DNA of 64,000 bases from Paenibacillus oenotherae (GCF_019443105.1 NZ_JAHZIJ010000013.1:1-64000), one strand, 5' to 3'; numbered from the stretch's first letter, positions 1-10,113 are shown. A program made the numbers and translations. Notes: generated by a model not told the origin, from the sequence alone.

Positions 1-125
1 ACGTGTTACTCACCCGTCCGCCGCTAACCATCAGAGAAGCAAGCTTCTCGTCAAGTCCGCTCGACTTGCATGTATTAGGCACGCCGCCAGCGTTCGTCCT
101 GAGCCAGGATCAAACTCTCCATAAA
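1..125 (-). rRNA. rrs: 16S ribosomal RNA, 5' end (partial)
   Basis: Read on the minus strand, the segment contains the universal 16S 5' sequence GAGAGTTTGATCCTGGCTC (positions 101-119), followed by the conserved helix ending in the CATGCAAGTCGAGCGG region. Only about the first 125 nt of the gene are present; the rest lies beyond the left edge. The mature 5' end is placed at about 125 by analogy with Bacillus 16S, which begins TTTAT. The gene is transcribed leftward from promoters at 270-299 and 370-398. Confidence 0.97.
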
Positions 126-269
126 AGTGGCCGAAGCCAGTTTCAGGATGGCTTGTTAGCTCATCGCTGACTTACTTGTTAAAACCTGTTTGACAGGTCG
201 CTCATTGTTCAGTTTTCAAAGAACAAATTCTTGTTTACCTCGTCGCTACCTCTCAGCGGCGACTTGATT

Positions 270-299
270 AATATACCACAAGTGCCTATCTTAATGCAA
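270..299 (-). promoter_or_regulatory. rRNA promoter P2 (proximal)
   Basis: On the minus strand TTGCAT (294-299) and TATATT (270-275) are separated by 18 nt. The leader that follows holds a boxA-like antitermination motif, TCTTTGAAAACT, at 211-222, as is usual upstream of Bacillales 16S genes. The call rests on motif match and position only. Confidence 0.6.
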
Positions 300-369
300 G
301 CACTTTTTTAAAATTCTTTTTTACCGACCGTTCAAGCTTGAAAAGTTAACTCGAAGGCGGTAATAAAGA

Positions 370-398
370 ATTTATCATAACACCCGCCCATACGTCAA
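370..398 (-). promoter_or_regulatory. rRNA promoter P1 (distal)
   Basis: On the minus strand TTGACG (393-398) and ATAAAT (370-375) are separated by exactly 17 nt. The site lies about 100 nt upstream of P2, which fits the tandem P1/P2 arrangement known for Bacillus rrn operons. Confidence 0.6.
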
Positions 399-413
399 GC
401 ATTTTATAAAAAA

Positions 414-439
414 AGAACACTTCATCGTGACAGCGTTCT
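414..439 (-). terminator. intrinsic terminator after ygxA
   Basis: Arms AGAACGCT and AGTGTTCT (one G-U pair) are followed on the minus strand by a run of T (forward A-run 403-413). The hairpin begins 36 nt past the ygxA stop and separates that gene from the rRNA promoters. Confidence 0.7.
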
Positions 440-475
440 TCCTCTCATCTATACATCAGTTATCCTGATGGCTAA

Positions 476-1357
476 TTATTTCGTTAGGACATAACGATAT
501 CGCAGCTCCAGCGCAGCTGTTCCGCCCCATTCCGGGGTTACCGCAACCTCTTCAATATAACCTCTGATGGCGAGCTTTTGTATAAGCAGCGACAGCTCGA
601 TATGCAGAGATGAAATCAACGGATGCATCTGCAACTCCATTACACTCCACGGTTCCTCCCTGCTGGACAGGATGGTGAACAGCAGGGAGCAGCATGCTTT
701 CATCTTGCTCATAGCTGAAAATTCACATGCCAGCAGAACAAGTCGAACCCGTTGCTCCAGTGTCTCGGGACTGACTGTGAGCTCTTCATAAAGCTTGTAT
801 ATGCCAGGGTTGAATCTTCGCATCTGCCTCCAAACCGTCAATTCCGGATGAACTCCCGCTTCAATTAGAGCAATATGGGCCCAATGCTGCAGAGAGCTAA
901 GTATATTGCTGTATGCGTCCAGCAAATTATTGTCGCTTAGATCTTGCTTGGCTCTTAAATAGGTTCTTATGAAGGTTGCGAATTCCACAAGCTGCTTCTG
1001 CTCTCGCATGGCAACAGGGAATTCAAGCAGCCGCTCACGAATCTGGAGCAGGTAATTATCCCGGTCCAACAATATTTCTCCGCGAACGAGCCATTCTATT
1101 ATACTGCGGTTCTCACCGCTGGCGATCCATTGCTCAAGCTGCTCCGGACTGACTGTCATAATTTTGACACGATCCTCATTAATGCGTATATGTTCGGTGC
1201 GGCGAATCACTTCAGATTCTGTAGAAATGCAAAGCAGCAGCAGATCCAGCCCATCTATAAGCGGACTATAAGGATAAGGATTATCGATCGCCGCGAGGCT
1301 TATTACATTGTCCATTTGTTGAAATTCTTGTTTGAGATGTGTTTTTATAGGGTCCAC
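476..1357 (-). CDS. ygxA: nucleotidyltransferase-like protein (YgxA family)
   Basis: This 293-residue soluble protein has no signal peptide. It is assigned to the YgxA/nucleotidyltransferase-like family mainly from gene order: in B. subtilis perR, ygzB and ygxA sit immediately upstream of an rRNA operon, and the same order is seen here with a GH18 gene inserted. The N-terminal part (about residues 10-90) contains the fold-typical stretch around IDGLDLLLLCI, where the GS...D residues of an active nucleotidyltransferase are not obvious. The C-terminal half is helical and resembles a winged-helix domain near residues 230-290. Its molecular function is unknown. It is divergent from ygzB and shares a roughly 135-bp upstream region with it. 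A terminator follows at 414-439. Confidence 0.75.
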   Translation of the reverse strand: MDPIKTHLKQEFQQMDNVISLAAIDNPYPYSPLIDGLDLLLLCISTESEVIRRTEHIRINEDRVKIMTVSPEQLEQWIASGENRSIIEWLVRGEILLDRDNYLLQIRERLLEFPVAMREQKQLVEFATFIRTYLRAKQDLSDNNLLDAYSNILSSLQHWAHIALIEAGVHPELTVWRQMRRFNPGIYKLYEELTVSPETLEQRVRLVLLACEFSAMSKMKACCSLLFTILSSREEPWSVMELQMHPLISSLHIELSLLIQKLAIRGYIEEVAVTPEWGGTAALELRYRYVLTK

Positions 1358-1493
1358 AATTATCCTCCATATAGCTTCATTCAGCAGTTTGAGCTATAAT
1401 GATTTCGCAGTTTAATTCTTGTTCGACAATGTCAGTCTGGTTTCCTGCCTGCCCGCGGAGAAATCCACACCGATCGTCAGAAAGGATCACACT

Positions 1494-1868
1494 ATGTTTT
1501 TTAAATCAAGTAAAATCAATGAGTTTCGTCTATGGGGACTCATGTTCACACTGGCTGGAATGGGACTTATGATATTAGGAACCGCCGGTATCGTCTTTTG
1601 GGGACAAGCCGGCAAAATATTCGCAGCTATCTTCATGGTTATTGGCATGATCGGCATGCTGCTTAGTGTCGGTGTCTATTTCTGGGCCGGTATGCTGTCC
1701 ACCAGCGCCGTTATTCTGACCTGTCCGGAGTGCAACAGACAAACGAAGATACTCGGCAAAACCGACCGCTGCATGTACTGCAAGACAAAACTGACCCTGG
1801 ATCCGAATCAAGCCACTCATTCTCCAACGCTTAGCGAAGAGATAGCTGTAGACGATACCGCCAAATGA
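1494..1868 (+). CDS. ygzB: YgzB-like membrane protein with zinc ribbon (UPF0295/DUF2614)
   Basis: The protein has 124 residues when started at the ATG preceded by AAAGGA seven bases upstream. An in-frame ATG at 1419 lacks a ribosome site and would add 25 residues with no membrane-protein character. Two hydrophobic helices (about residues 13-36 and 42-68) are followed by a CPEC...CMYC zinc-ribbon pair (about residues 79-100) and an acidic tail. This layout and the neighbourhood (ygxA on one side, perR two genes away) match UPF0295/YgzB, whose function is unknown. A strong hairpin follows directly at 1876-1913. Confidence 0.88.
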   Translation: MFFKSSKINEFRLWGLMFTLAGMGLMILGTAGIVFWGQAGKIFAAIFMVIGMIGMLLSVGVYFWAGMLSTSAVILTCPECNRQTKILGKTDRCMYCKTKLTLDPNQATHSPTLSEEIAVDDTAK

Positions 1869-1875
1869 TAGACAA

Positions 1876-1913
1876 AATGCCCCTTGAATGGCCAGCGCCG
1901 TTCAAGGGGCATT
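1876..1913. terminator. bidirectional terminator between ygzB and GH18 gene
   Basis: A 13-bp perfect stem (AATGCCCCTTGAA paired with TTCAAGGGGCATT) encloses a 12-nt loop. It lies between the convergent ygzB (+) and GH18 (-) genes and can serve both. Confidence 0.85.
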
Positions 1914-1930
1914 ATATTTGCAGCTATCTT

Positions 1931-3667
1931 CTATGGCCGCTTATTCAAGGATTGATGAATGATGTCCCATACTTCGTCGGATTGAAATGCCCGCTGCCAT
2001 GTGGCGATACCGGCCAAGTTATATTTCTTCACTAATGCTGTTCGAGCCTTTATAGATAGCTCATCCTCCAGCCAAATTCGTTTCCTTGCGCCATCCTCTG
2101 TATATTCAACGTAATTCTGTCCGGCCTGCTCATCCAGCAGCGGCTTGAGCTTATGCTCGGCAATTATATCGCTTACGGAATCCATTCCAAGCGCCTTTGA
2201 GCTCACCTTCAACGCGCCGTTCTCATCCTTCTTCTCCGTCCAAACGCGAGTATATAAAGGCATGCCCAGCACCAGCTTGTCCGGCGGAACCTCATCCTCT
2301 TCCATGATTCGGAGAATGGACTGCTCAACCCATGGCAGAGACGCTACTGATCCCGCTTTGGGACTAGATGCCCAATGCTCATCGTACGCCATTACCATCA
2401 TGTAATCCACAACCTTGCCGAGCGCAGCACGATCAAGAAACACCGACCACATCTCACTGTTGGATTTGGGCGTGACGTCGATAGATACGACCAAATTCTG
2501 CTCGTGCAGAAGAGGAGTCAACTCCCGCACAAACTGGACAAGATTCGCTTTGTCAGCAGTATGGACGTTCTCAAAATCGATATTAATCCCCTGAAGCTTG
2601 TACAGTTCGGCATAAGCGAGTATCTGCTGAATTATGTGAAAGCGGCTCTCAACGGTCGCAAGGGCCTGGGTTGTCCGCTCTGGCTCGAACCCGTTGCTGA
2701 ACAATCCCCATACCTGCATGCCTCTCTTGTGAGCCCATGCGACATAGGATCGATCCGCTTTGCTGCTAATATCACCTTTGTTATTCATGAGTTCAAACCA
2801 TGTCGGGCTGACGACATTAACACCGTTCATAGGTCCAATTTTGCTTGTATTCGGTGTCTTTGTGTAGACTGCTTCCCATGTCATATTAATTTTGCTGCCC
2901 AGCACTTTCCATGCAACAAACGGAACCTTATTCTTCAGCTGTGCAATCTTCTCCACCTCTGTTAAGGTCAGGTCTCCTTTGGCCGAGTAACCGATAATGC
3001 CATTGTCGCTCTGCACCTTGTACCAGCCTTCATGCTCCCCCCAGATGCGGACTTCCCCTTCTCGGGCGATACGCTTCACGATTGGAGCGCGTATGGACGG
3101 CTCTGTACGAATGACCGTGTCTTCAGGCGCCTCAGCCCGTTGAACTGATTCACCGGCGAGCAGTATAGTAACGATATCAGCATCAGGGTCATATTCCACA
3201 TGAATGCCATACATCTCTTCCAGCGGCGCTGTCGGTATATAAACAAGCTTGTCCTTTACTTCGGCAGCAAAACGCAGCTCGTAAGGCTTGCGGTTAATAT
3301 GGGCGGTCAAGCTGTTCGTTTGCAGATGGAGCACCTTATCCGCATTCGTTAGTACGATCGAACCGCTCTTTTCCTCATAATAGACGGCCTCAGCGAGACC
3401 TAGAGCTTGCTGCAGGACGGTTAAAGGCACCTTGACAGAATTATCCTCTATTACTGCACTTTCCTGTAATACATTCCCTTGAACCATTATGGGATGAGTC
3501 CGGCCATATTCGGGCTTAACCTCTTGATTATTCGGTATATATCGCTGCCAGCCAAGCCAAATTACCGATACCATAGCTATTAGCCCGCTGAGAAGCATAA
3601 GCCACTTTAACCATCCGCCTCCCCTGCGGCGGCGCTGCCTGATCTGCACAGTTTCCACGTCTTTCAT
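1931..3667 (-). CDS. spore-type glycoside hydrolase family 18 protein with stalk and SH3 domains
   Basis: The 578-residue protein has an Arg-rich N-terminus and one membrane anchor or uncleaved signal (about residues 20-40). A copper-amine-oxidase-like stalk domain follows (about 58-172), then a bacterial SH3 domain (about 183-240) and a GH18 barrel (about 248-575). The catalytic stretch GINIDFENV places the acid Glu at residue 366, with Asp364 two residues before it. This is the form of the DxDxE motif seen in SleL/YaaH-type N-acetylglucosaminidases that act on spore cortex or cell-wall peptidoglycan. The combination suggests a surface-anchored peptidoglycan hydrolase; a direct role in germination is inference. 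It lies between ygzB and perR, an insertion into the B. subtilis order. Confidence 0.88.
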   Translation of the reverse strand: MKDVETVQIRQRRRRGGGWLKWLMLLSGLIAMVSVIWLGWQRYIPNNQEVKPEYGRTHPIMVQGNVLQESAVIEDNSVKVPLTVLQQALGLAEAVYYEEKSGSIVLTNADKVLHLQTNSLTAHINRKPYELRFAAEVKDKLVYIPTAPLEEMYGIHVEYDPDADIVTILLAGESVQRAEAPEDTVIRTEPSIRAPIVKRIAREGEVRIWGEHEGWYKVQSDNGIIGYSAKGDLTLTEVEKIAQLKNKVPFVAWKVLGSKINMTWEAVYTKTPNTSKIGPMNGVNVVSPTWFELMNNKGDISSKADRSYVAWAHKRGMQVWGLFSNGFEPERTTQALATVESRFHIIQQILAYAELYKLQGINIDFENVHTADKANLVQFVRELTPLLHEQNLVVSIDVTPKSNSEMWSVFLDRAALGKVVDYMMVMAYDEHWASSPKAGSVASLPWVEQSILRIMEEDEVPPDKLVLGMPLYTRVWTEKKDENGALKVSSKALGMDSVSDIIAEHKLKPLLDEQAGQNYVEYTEDGARKRIWLEDELSIKARTALVKKYNLAGIATWQRAFQSDEVWDIIHQSLNKRP

Positions 3668-3697
3668 TCCCCTCCTGTTAGCAACGTTAAAAATAAA

Positions 3698-3737
3698 AAC
3701 GTGCAGAAGTCGGCAATTACTATGCCCTCTGCACGTT
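3698..3737 (-). terminator. terminator downstream of perR
   Basis: Minus-strand arms AACGTGCAGA and TCTGCACGTT (10 bp, perfect) with a 20-nt loop are followed by TTTATTTTT. The hairpin ends the perR transcript just before the GH18 gene. Confidence 0.8.
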
Positions 3738-3761
3738 CGATCCTTGCACCTAATTATTCAT

Positions 3762-4202
3762 TCAAGATGTCGGTTTCGTACAATCCCCACAAACCCCGTA
3801 AATTTCCATGCGGTGTCCATGAACCTTAAAGCCCGTTTCCTTCGATGCTACAGTCTCCACATCTGTCAGAGGCGGGTAATCAAAATCTACAATCTTGCCG
3901 CAGCAGCGGCAAATCGCATGATAATGTTCGGATAAATCAGCGTCAAACCGGCTTGAGTCATCACCGTAAGTCAACTCTCGTACGAGTCCGGCTTCTACAA
4001 ACAGCCTTAGATTATTATATATTGTCGCTACGCTCATGCTAGGAAAAGCAGGTGAAAGTGACTTATAGATTTCATCAGCTGTAGGGTGAGTCATGGAATT
4101 CATCAGAAAACTCAAGATAGCATGACGTTGCGGGGTCATACGGACGCCGGTACTCTTCAATTGTTCCAATGCCTGCTCAACGGTCGCACCCATGCCCTTC
4201 AC
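3762..4202 (-). CDS. perR: peroxide-responsive Fur-family repressor PerR
   Basis: This 146-residue Fur-family regulator carries the PerR regulatory metal ligands: His39, Asp87, His93, His95 and Asp106, each offset by +2 from B. subtilis PerR. The Asp at 106 is the residue that separates PerR from Fur and Zur. Structural zinc cysteines are present as Cys98-x-x-Cys101 and Cys138-x-x-Cys141. An N-terminal winged helix covers about residues 10-90. In the family, metal-catalysed oxidation of the histidines relieves repression of catalase and other peroxide-defence genes. The start is GTG with AAGGAG seven bases upstream; an ATG three codons later is possible. The location near ygzB/ygxA and an rRNA operon matches B. 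subtilis. Confidence 0.95.
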   Translation of the reverse strand: MKGMGATVEQALEQLKSTGVRMTPQRHAILSFLMNSMTHPTADEIYKSLSPAFPSMSVATIYNNLRLFVEAGLVRELTYGDDSSRFDADLSEHYHAICRCCGKIVDFDYPPLTDVETVASKETGFKVHGHRMEIYGVCGDCTKPTS

Positions 4203-4267
4203 GTCCTTTCTCCTTCGTTAGAACCATTGTACGTGCTTACTTTTCATTTTGTCAATGAACGGGGACA

Positions 4268-6241
4268 TCATTTCGGGATATAGCGATTAACCGTTATGCT
4301 GCTGTTAGCGTCAATATTAATCCGGTAAGTTGCTTCGCCTATATCACCTTGTATCGTTTTTTTGCTTGTTGCAAGCGGGAGATTGGTTGAGATACTTCCG
4401 AACGTTACGGAACCATTGACGTTGTAATTGCCATTATCAGGAATGACTAAATTGATTTCGCCAATCGAGCTGTCGATGTTCCAGTCCCCGCCCACAATGG
4501 CGCTTTGGATGTCGATGCTGCCGTTCAATGTATCCGCAGTAATGGAGGCGTCGGCTTCTCGTATTCTGATCTCGCCGTTCTTGGTATCAACAGCCGTACT
4601 TCCTTTAACCCGCTCCACTTCAATATTGCCGCTTAATGTCGATCCCTGAACATCCCCATTAATCCGAAATGCCTTGACATTGCCGTTGTAAGTATCAAGC
4701 TGGACGCTGCCTGCGATGTCAAAGGCCTCGATGAATCCGTTCTTCGTCTCAGCATGGACGGAGCCGGAAAGATGACGCAGCGTTATCTCGCCATTCGTCA
4801 CTTTGACGGCAGCACCGCCTGTAAAAACAAGTCCCGAAACATCAACAGAACCATTGCTTACATGTATGCTCAGTTCTGTATCAGCCGGTACCTCGTCTGC
4901 AGCGGAATCAGCGTTATTATTCGTGCTGGACTCGTTTGGCGCGTCTTGACCCGTCCCTTCCGGGGATTGTGTCACCTGTCCAGAATTAGTGCCCGAAGCT
5001 GCCCTGTCGGACGGGGGCAAGTTCTCTTTTTCATTGCTGGCTATTGTTTTAGACGAATCAAGTGGACGGGAAGTTTCAACTGAGCCCGCAGACGATGCTT
5101 TATCCGGTATCTTCACGTGCTGACCGAAGTGGGAATCCGCTGGTATCGTTACTCTTATATTCATACGCGGCTTGCGGCTGCCATTATCACTATAAGATTG
5201 CCCTTTGGCCTCAATCGCGATCGTGTCACCTTCGCTTACTTCGACTGTTGATCCTTCAGCCACATTGTCCGCTTCCTGCTGGTCATTCACATCAACCCAT
5301 AGCACTGTTTCGATCATGACCTCATTTACGTCACCTTTGCGTAAGGTTACTTTACCGTTAGGATTATCAATGGAAATTTTGGATGTATCGGTGCCCAGTG
5401 GTACCGATAACGTTTCTTTCTCGTATTTAAACCCCTTCTCCTCGCCATAGCCGCTCATCCCTGTCAGATTCACCTTCAAATCGTCCAGCCATTGGAAGGG
5501 CATTGCGGCATACTGTGTCACAACAAAAGCTGTCACTGCTATGATTACGGCCAGGAAGCTCCCGCCAATATCGAAGGAAATCCGCTTGTTTTTAGCCCGT
5601 ATAACAAAGCTAAAAGCAACTACTTCTATGCCCAGCAGAACAAAAGCTGCAGGCCACCATTGCCCAAGCAGCTCGATGTCATTCCTTCCTTTAATCCGAT
5701 CCCACAACAGCAAGCCGCCAACGGTCATTATGATGATCGCTGCGGTGAACCGGCCCATCTTCAGCATTTCCCTTCCCCTCCTTGCGGCAATCGCTAGTGC
5801 AATAAACATCAGACCGACGCCCGGTGCGTAAACACCGACAGCATCAAGCCATGGCAAGAGTACGTTAGGTGAGCGAACAAGTCCAAGCAGCAGCAGACCC
5901 ACTGCAATGACAGCTGCGCCCTGCATGGCGCTTGCCGAAGCTCTTGTCCGATTCGCCTCCGGTAATTCGCCACTCTCTCCAAGCTTGGCCCTCTGCTGCA
6001 ATGTATCAAATACGCTGTAGAACCAGAACAGCGGCAGTGCCAGTCCAAGATAGACGATGAGCAGCGCGAACTTGCCGCCCCCCTCATCTGCAAAGCGGAT
6101 GATTGCAACGATATCTGTAAGTGTACCTGCCAGCAGCATTAGTCCTCGCAAGTGAAAACCCAACACTAAATGTCCCGCTCCCGGAATTAGGAAAGCAAGC
6201 AGAGGTGCCAGCTTCTGATGGATCTGCTTATGTACGCGCAT
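4268..6241 (-). CDS. multi-pass membrane protein with C-terminal DUF4097-like beta-repeat domain
   Basis: The protein has 657 residues. The N-terminal third (about 10-245) holds some seven hydrophobic helices resembling the LiaI/LiaF-type (DUF5668) membrane regions found in cell-envelope stress proteins. A linker rich in Ser, Asn and Asp (about 370-435) precedes a domain of short repeated strands (about 440-650; NGxIxL..., NGxVxVxxxxG) of the DUF4097/adhesin-like type, which is expected to form a beta-helix. A further DUF4097-like segment lies near 270-350. The architecture suggests an envelope-stress or surface protein, but no substrate can be named. It is 42 bp downstream of mgtC on the same strand, so the two may be co-transcribed. 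The start has GGGTGAG seven bases upstream. Confidence 0.75.
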   Translation of the reverse strand: MRVHKQIHQKLAPLLAFLIPGAGHLVLGFHLRGLMLLAGTLTDIVAIIRFADEGGGKFALLIVYLGLALPLFWFYSVFDTLQQRAKLGESGELPEANRTRASASAMQGAAVIAVGLLLLGLVRSPNVLLPWLDAVGVYAPGVGLMFIALAIAARRGREMLKMGRFTAAIIIMTVGGLLLWDRIKGRNDIELLGQWWPAAFVLLGIEVVAFSFVIRAKNKRISFDIGGSFLAVIIAVTAFVVTQYAAMPFQWLDDLKVNLTGMSGYGEEKGFKYEKETLSVPLGTDTSKISIDNPNGKVTLRKGDVNEVMIETVLWVDVNDQQEADNVAEGSTVEVSEGDTIAIEAKGQSYSDNGSRKPRMNIRVTIPADSHFGQHVKIPDKASSAGSVETSRPLDSSKTIASNEKENLPPSDRAASGTNSGQVTQSPEGTGQDAPNESSTNNNADSAADEVPADTELSIHVSNGSVDVSGLVFTGGAAVKVTNGEITLRHLSGSVHAETKNGFIEAFDIAGSVQLDTYNGNVKAFRINGDVQGSTLSGNIEVERVKGSTAVDTKNGEIRIREADASITADTLNGSIDIQSAIVGGDWNIDSSIGEINLVIPDNGNYNVNGSVTFGSISTNLPLATSKKTIQGDIGEATYRINIDANSSITVNRYIPK

Positions 6242-6283
6242 TCTGTCTCACCCTCTCCAAGTACCGGCTCATGATGTCAATCG

Positions 6284-6994
6284 CTACTCCGCACTTACAG
6301 CATGCACGCCTTCCAGTGCCCGAATATCTTCTATTAATGCAAGCACCGCCTCCGACTTGGGCAGTGTTACGAATACTTGCAGCGTGACCTGCTTGCCTCG
6401 ATTGTGATCTACAAATTCTTGCACGGCTACTTCCCGCATCCGTACGCCGCGTTCGATCAGCATAGAATTGATAGCCCGCACCAGCACAGAACGATCATCG
6501 GATTCGATTTTGAACAGATACTGCTTCTTTCCCTTTACATATTTTCGCTCGATTTTGTTAAGCGCCCATAAGATGAGAAGAACAAGTACAGTCGATGTTA
6601 CTGAGGCAAAATAAAATCCAGAACCTGCTGCCAGCCCAATCGCTGACACAACCCATAGGGAAGCCGCTGTCGTCAGCCCTGTTATAGACTTACCCGTGAA
6701 TAGTATCGTCCCTGCGCCAAGAAAGCCGATGCCCGTAATAACCGCTGCCGCAAGCCTTGCCGGATCTACCCGCACATTGGGCTCGTCAACAAAATCAGAG
6801 AAGCCATAAATGGAGAGCATCATGAGCAGGCAAGAGCCCAGACAAACGAGTATATTCGTCCTGAGACCTGCGGCATGATTGGACTGCTCACGCTCAAACC
6901 CGATTAATCCGCCCAGACATACCGCAAGCATGAGCCGAATAAAAATGTGCAGTTCATCAATGAACCACGGATTAGAGATGCTCAATGTTAGCAT
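6284..6994 (-). CDS. MgtC/SapB family membrane protein
   Basis: This 236-residue protein has about five transmembrane helices in the first 145 residues, carrying the family hallmarks GGLIGFEREQ near residue 30 and TGIGFLGAGTI near residue 90. A cytosolic C-terminal ACT-like domain (about 150-235) follows. MgtC/SapB proteins are linked to magnesium limitation and to control of ATP synthase or membrane potential; which applies here cannot be told. The start is ATG with GGTCGGGGG upstream. It likely forms an operon with the downstream DUF4097 gene. No magnesium riboswitch or leader was recognised in the roughly 135 bp before it. Confidence 0.88.
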   Translation of the reverse strand: MLTLSISNPWFIDELHIFIRLMLAVCLGGLIGFEREQSNHAAGLRTNILVCLGSCLLMMLSIYGFSDFVDEPNVRVDPARLAAAVITGIGFLGAGTILFTGKSITGLTTAASLWVVSAIGLAAGSGFYFASVTSTVLVLLILWALNKIERKYVKGKKQYLFKIESDDRSVLVRAINSMLIERGVRMREVAVQEFVDHNRGKQVTLQVFVTLPKSEAVLALIEDIRALEGVHAVSAE

Positions 6995-7130
6995 CAGACC
7001 CCCGACCTTTCACTTCTAGTACTTATTGCTTATTGTATCATATTCTATGCTGCACACTACGAATGAAACATGAAATTGGCAAAGCACTGCCGGTGCCTCA
7101 TCGACCGTGAAAAGCATGCCCATCTAAAAA

Positions 7131-7157
7131 CCGACCACCCGGTGGTCGGGTGGTCGG
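7131..7157 (-). terminator. terminator of gatCAB operon
   Basis: Minus-strand stem CCGACCACCCG/CGGGTGGTCGG (11 bp, 5-nt loop) is followed by TTTTTAG and lies directly after the gatB stop. Confidence 0.9.
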
Positions 7158-7174
7158 CTCTAGTGCTGCTCTGT

Positions 7175-8617
7175 TTATTGATTCAAGCGCTCCAGCAATA
7201 ATTTGTTAACCAATGCCGGATTGGCTTTGCCTTTGGTCTCTTTCATCACCTGACCGACAAGGAAGCCGATCGCCTTCTCTTTGCCTGCTTTGAAGTCCTC
7301 AACCGATTGCGGATTGGCTGTGACGATCGTATCCACGACAGCTGCAATTGCACCCTCATCACTGATCTGGACAAGACCCTGCTCCTCGACGATTTGTTGA
7401 GGAAGCTTGCCGCTCTCCAGCATTTCCTTGAAGACGGTCTTGGCAATCTTGCTGCTGATGGTGCCCTTCTCCATCAGTCCGATCATCTCGCCCAGACCTT
7501 GACCAGTAATCTTGACATCAGCGAGCTCCAGATTGCCTGAATTGAGGTAGCCGAGCAGATCGCCCATAATCCAGTTCGCAACTGACTTGGCATCCTTCGT
7601 GTAGCCAAGACTCTCTTCAAAGAAATCAGCGAGCTTCTTGGATGCGGTTATTACTTCGGCATCATAAGAGGAGAGGCCAAGCTCGGACGTATAACGAGCC
7701 TTCCTTGCATCCGGCAACTCTGGAATGGATGCGCGGACACGCGTCTTCCACTCTTCATCAATATACATGCGCACAAGATCCGGATCCGGGAAGTAGCGGT
7801 AATCATGCGCTTCTTCCTTGCTGCGCATCGTGAAGGTTTTGCCTTGCGCTTCATCCCAGCGGCGCGTCTCCTGAACGACAATGCCACCGCTGTCCAGAAT
7901 GTCCGCTTGGCGAATCTGTTCGTATTCCAGACCGCGCTGAACGCCACGGAATGAGTTCATGTTCTTAAGCTCTGCTCTTGTGCCGAACTTCTCTTGTCCG
8001 AATGGACGCAGACTGACATTGGCATCACAGCGCAGCGAGCCTTCCTCCATCTTCACATCCGACACTTCGCAATACAGCATAATGGCTTTGAGCTTCTCCA
8101 GATACGCCTTCGCTTCTTCGGGGGTGCGGATATCCGGCTCCGATACAATCTCCACAAGTGGCGTACCTACACGGTTAAAGTCCACCAGCGAAGCATAACC
8201 GCCATCAACATGCGTCAGCTTGCCCGCGTCTTCCTCCAGATGCAGCCGCGTAATGCCGATCCGCTTCGTCTGCCCATTGACTTCAATATCCAGCCAGCCA
8301 TGCTCGCCTATCGGCTGGTCGAACTGGGAAATTTGATATGCTTTGGGTGAATCGGGGTAAAAATAGTTTTTCCGGTCAAACTTGCTCACGTCGGCAATCT
8401 GGCAGTTAAGCGCCATTGCCGCTTTCATCGCAAATTCCAATGCCTGCCGGTTGAGCACTGGCAAAACACCGGGATGTCCGAGACAAATCGGACATGTATG
8501 GGTATTCGGCGGGGCGCCGAAGGATGTGGAGCAGCCACAGAAGATTTTGCTCTTCGTATGCAGCTCGACATGCACTTCAAGCCCAACTACCGTTTCATAT
8601 TTATTCGGTTCCAACAT
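7175..8617 (-). CDS. gatB: Asp-tRNA(Asn)/Glu-tRNA(Gln) amidotransferase subunit B
   Basis: This 480-residue subunit binds the mischarged tRNA and phosphorylates its side-chain carboxylate so that ammonia from GatA can form Gln-tRNA(Gln) or Asn-tRNA(Asn). The GatB signature EVHVEL...[10 protein letters not shown]...[11 protein letters not shown] lies at about residues 14-50, with the four zinc cysteines. The C-terminal YqeY-like helical tail (about 330-478) is complete and includes the [14 protein letters not shown] motif. Length matches the family. ATG with AGGAGGGG about 9 bases upstream. It is the last gene of gatC-gatA-gatB and is closed by a terminator. Confidence 0.98.
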   Translation of the reverse strand: MLEPNKYETVVGLEVHVELHTKSKIFCGCSTSFGAPPNTHTCPICLGHPGVLPVLNRQALEFAMKAAMALNCQIADVSKFDRKNYFYPDSPKAYQISQFDQPIGEHGWLDIEVNGQTKRIGITRLHLEEDAGKLTHVDGGYASLVDFNRVGTPLVEIVSEPDIRTPEEAKAYLEKLKAIMLYCEVSDVKMEEGSLRCDANVSLRPFGQEKFGTRAELKNMNSFRGVQRGLEYEQIRQADILDSGGIVVQETRRWDEAQGKTFTMRSKEEAHDYRYFPDPDLVRMYIDEEWKTRVRASIPELPDARKARYTSELGLSSYDAEVITASKKLADFFEESLGYTKDAKSVANWIMGDLLGYLNSGNLELADVKITGQGLGEMIGLMEKGTISSKIAKTVFKEMLESGKLPQQIVEEQGLVQISDEGAIAAVVDTIVTANPQSVEDFKAGKEKAIGFLVGQVMKETKGKANPALVNKLLLERLNQ

Positions 8618-8655
8618 TGCTCTAGCCCCTCCTGATTCCTTGACATCCGCAATCG

Positions 8656-10113
8656 TTACAGCTGCGGGCGCTGTTTATGATGATCGGTATGCTGCTCGAA
8701 CGCATGCGCAGCCCGCAGCACGGTCCGCTCGTCAAACGCTTTGCCGATAATTTGCAGACCGACAGGCAGGCCGTCTGCGAAACCACATGGAATGCTTATT
8801 GCAGGAACACCCGCCAAGCTGACCGGTATGGTGCAAATATCGTTCAAATACATAGTTAGAGGATCGCCCACTTGTTCACCGATGCGGAATGCAGCAGTTG
8901 GAGCAGTCGGTCCAACAATAATGTCATAGTTCTGGAATACGTTGTCGAAGTCCTGTTTGATCAATGTGCGGACTTTCTGTGCCTTCAAATAAAAGGCGTC
9001 ATAATAGCCGGAGCTGAGCGCATAGGTTCCGAGCATGATACGGCGCTTCACTTCATCGCCGAAGCCCTGGCTCCGGGACTTGCGGTACAGCTCGATCAGG
9101 CTGTCCGGATCTTCCGCTCTTACACCATAACGGACGCCATCGAAGCGCGCCAGGTTGGAGGATGCTTCTGATGATGCCAATAAGTAGTACGTGGCTACCG
9201 CATATTCTGTATGCGGCAGCGAAACCTCGTCCCAAGTCGCGCCAAGGCTTTCGAACTGTTGAAGCGCGGCCAGCACCGCTTCCTTCACTTTGGGGTCGAT
9301 TCCCTGTCCCAGATACTCCTTAGGCACACCAATGCGAAGCCCTTTCACATCACCGCTCAATGCGCTGACATAATCAGGAATCTCCACGTTGGCGGAGGTG
9401 GAATCCATTCCGTCATAGCCGGCAATCGCCTGGAGCACATAGGCGGAATCCTCTACGTTCTTCGTAAGCGGGCCAATCTGGTCAAGCGAGGACGCGAAGG
9501 CCACAAGGCCGAAACGGGAGACAAGGCCGTAAGTCGGTTTAAGTCCAACAATTCCGCAATACGCGGCCGGCTGCCGGATTGAACCGCCTGTATCGGAGCC
9601 CAGCGAGAAATAAACTTGTCCTGCGGCAACGGATGCAGCAGAACCGCCGCTTGATCCTCCTGGCACATAATCGGTGTTCCACGGATTGCGAGTGGGATAG
9701 AAGCTGGAATTTTCATTGGAGCCGCCCATTGCGAACTCGTCCATGTTCAGCTTGCCGATGGTAACCGACTGCGCGGCACTTAGCTTCTGTACAACCGTTG
9801 CGTTATAGATCGGATCGTAGTTGCGCAGAAACTGGCTTGCGCACGTGGTAAGCAATCCTTCCGTTACGATGTTATCCTTAATGCCAGCAGGCAAGCCGAA
9901 CAGAAGTCCGCGCTCGCCGCCATCTTGAAGCTGCTTGTCCAATTCGGCAGCGGCGGCGCGGGCACCGTCTTCATTCAGTGTAAGAAATGCTTGTATGGAA
10001 GAGTCCGTCTCCGCTATGCGGCGGTATGAAGCGTCCACCAGTTCGCCCACGGACAATTCTTTGCTTGTCAATTGGTTATGTATTTCCTGAAGGCGCAAAT
10101 CAAAGAGTGCCAA
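8656..10113 (-). CDS. gatA: Asp-tRNA(Asn)/Glu-tRNA(Gln) amidotransferase subunit A
   Basis: This 485-residue amidase-signature enzyme is the glutaminase that supplies ammonia to GatB. The Ser-cisSer-Lys triad is visible: Lys in GIKDNIV (near residue 78), Ser in [14 protein letters not shown] (near 153) and Ser in [11 protein letters not shown] (near 177). The start is TTG, chosen because GGGAGG lies eight bases upstream and the translation begins with the family-typical short N-terminus. It lies between gatC (80 bp upstream) and gatB (38 bp downstream). Confidence 0.98.
   Translation of the reverse strand: MALFDLRLQEIHNQLTSKELSVGELVDASYRRIAETDSSIQAFLTLNEDGARAAAAELDKQLQDGGERGLLFGLPAGIKDNIVTEGLLTTCASQFLRNYDPIYNATVVQKLSAAQSVTIGKLNMDEFAMGGSNENSSFYPTRNPWNTDYVPGGSSGGSAASVAAGQVYFSLGSDTGGSIRQPAAYCGIVGLKPTYGLVSRFGLVAFASSLDQIGPLTKNVEDSAYVLQAIAGYDGMDSTSANVEIPDYVSALSGDVKGLRIGVPKEYLGQGIDPKVKEAVLAALQQFESLGATWDEVSLPHTEYAVATYYLLASSEASSNLARFDGVRYGVRAEDPDSLIELYRKSRSQGFGDEVKRRIMLGTYALSSGYYDAFYLKAQKVRTLIKQDFDNVFQNYDIIVGPTAPTAAFRIGEQVGDPLTMYLNDICTIPVSLAGVPAISIPCGFADGLPVGLQIIGKAFDERTVLRAAHAFEQHTDHHKQRPQL

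Noticed and set aside
6995-7130. Possible magnesium-sensing leader before the MgtC-like gene
   Set aside because: The region is short and no M-box or leader-peptide structure could be recognised.
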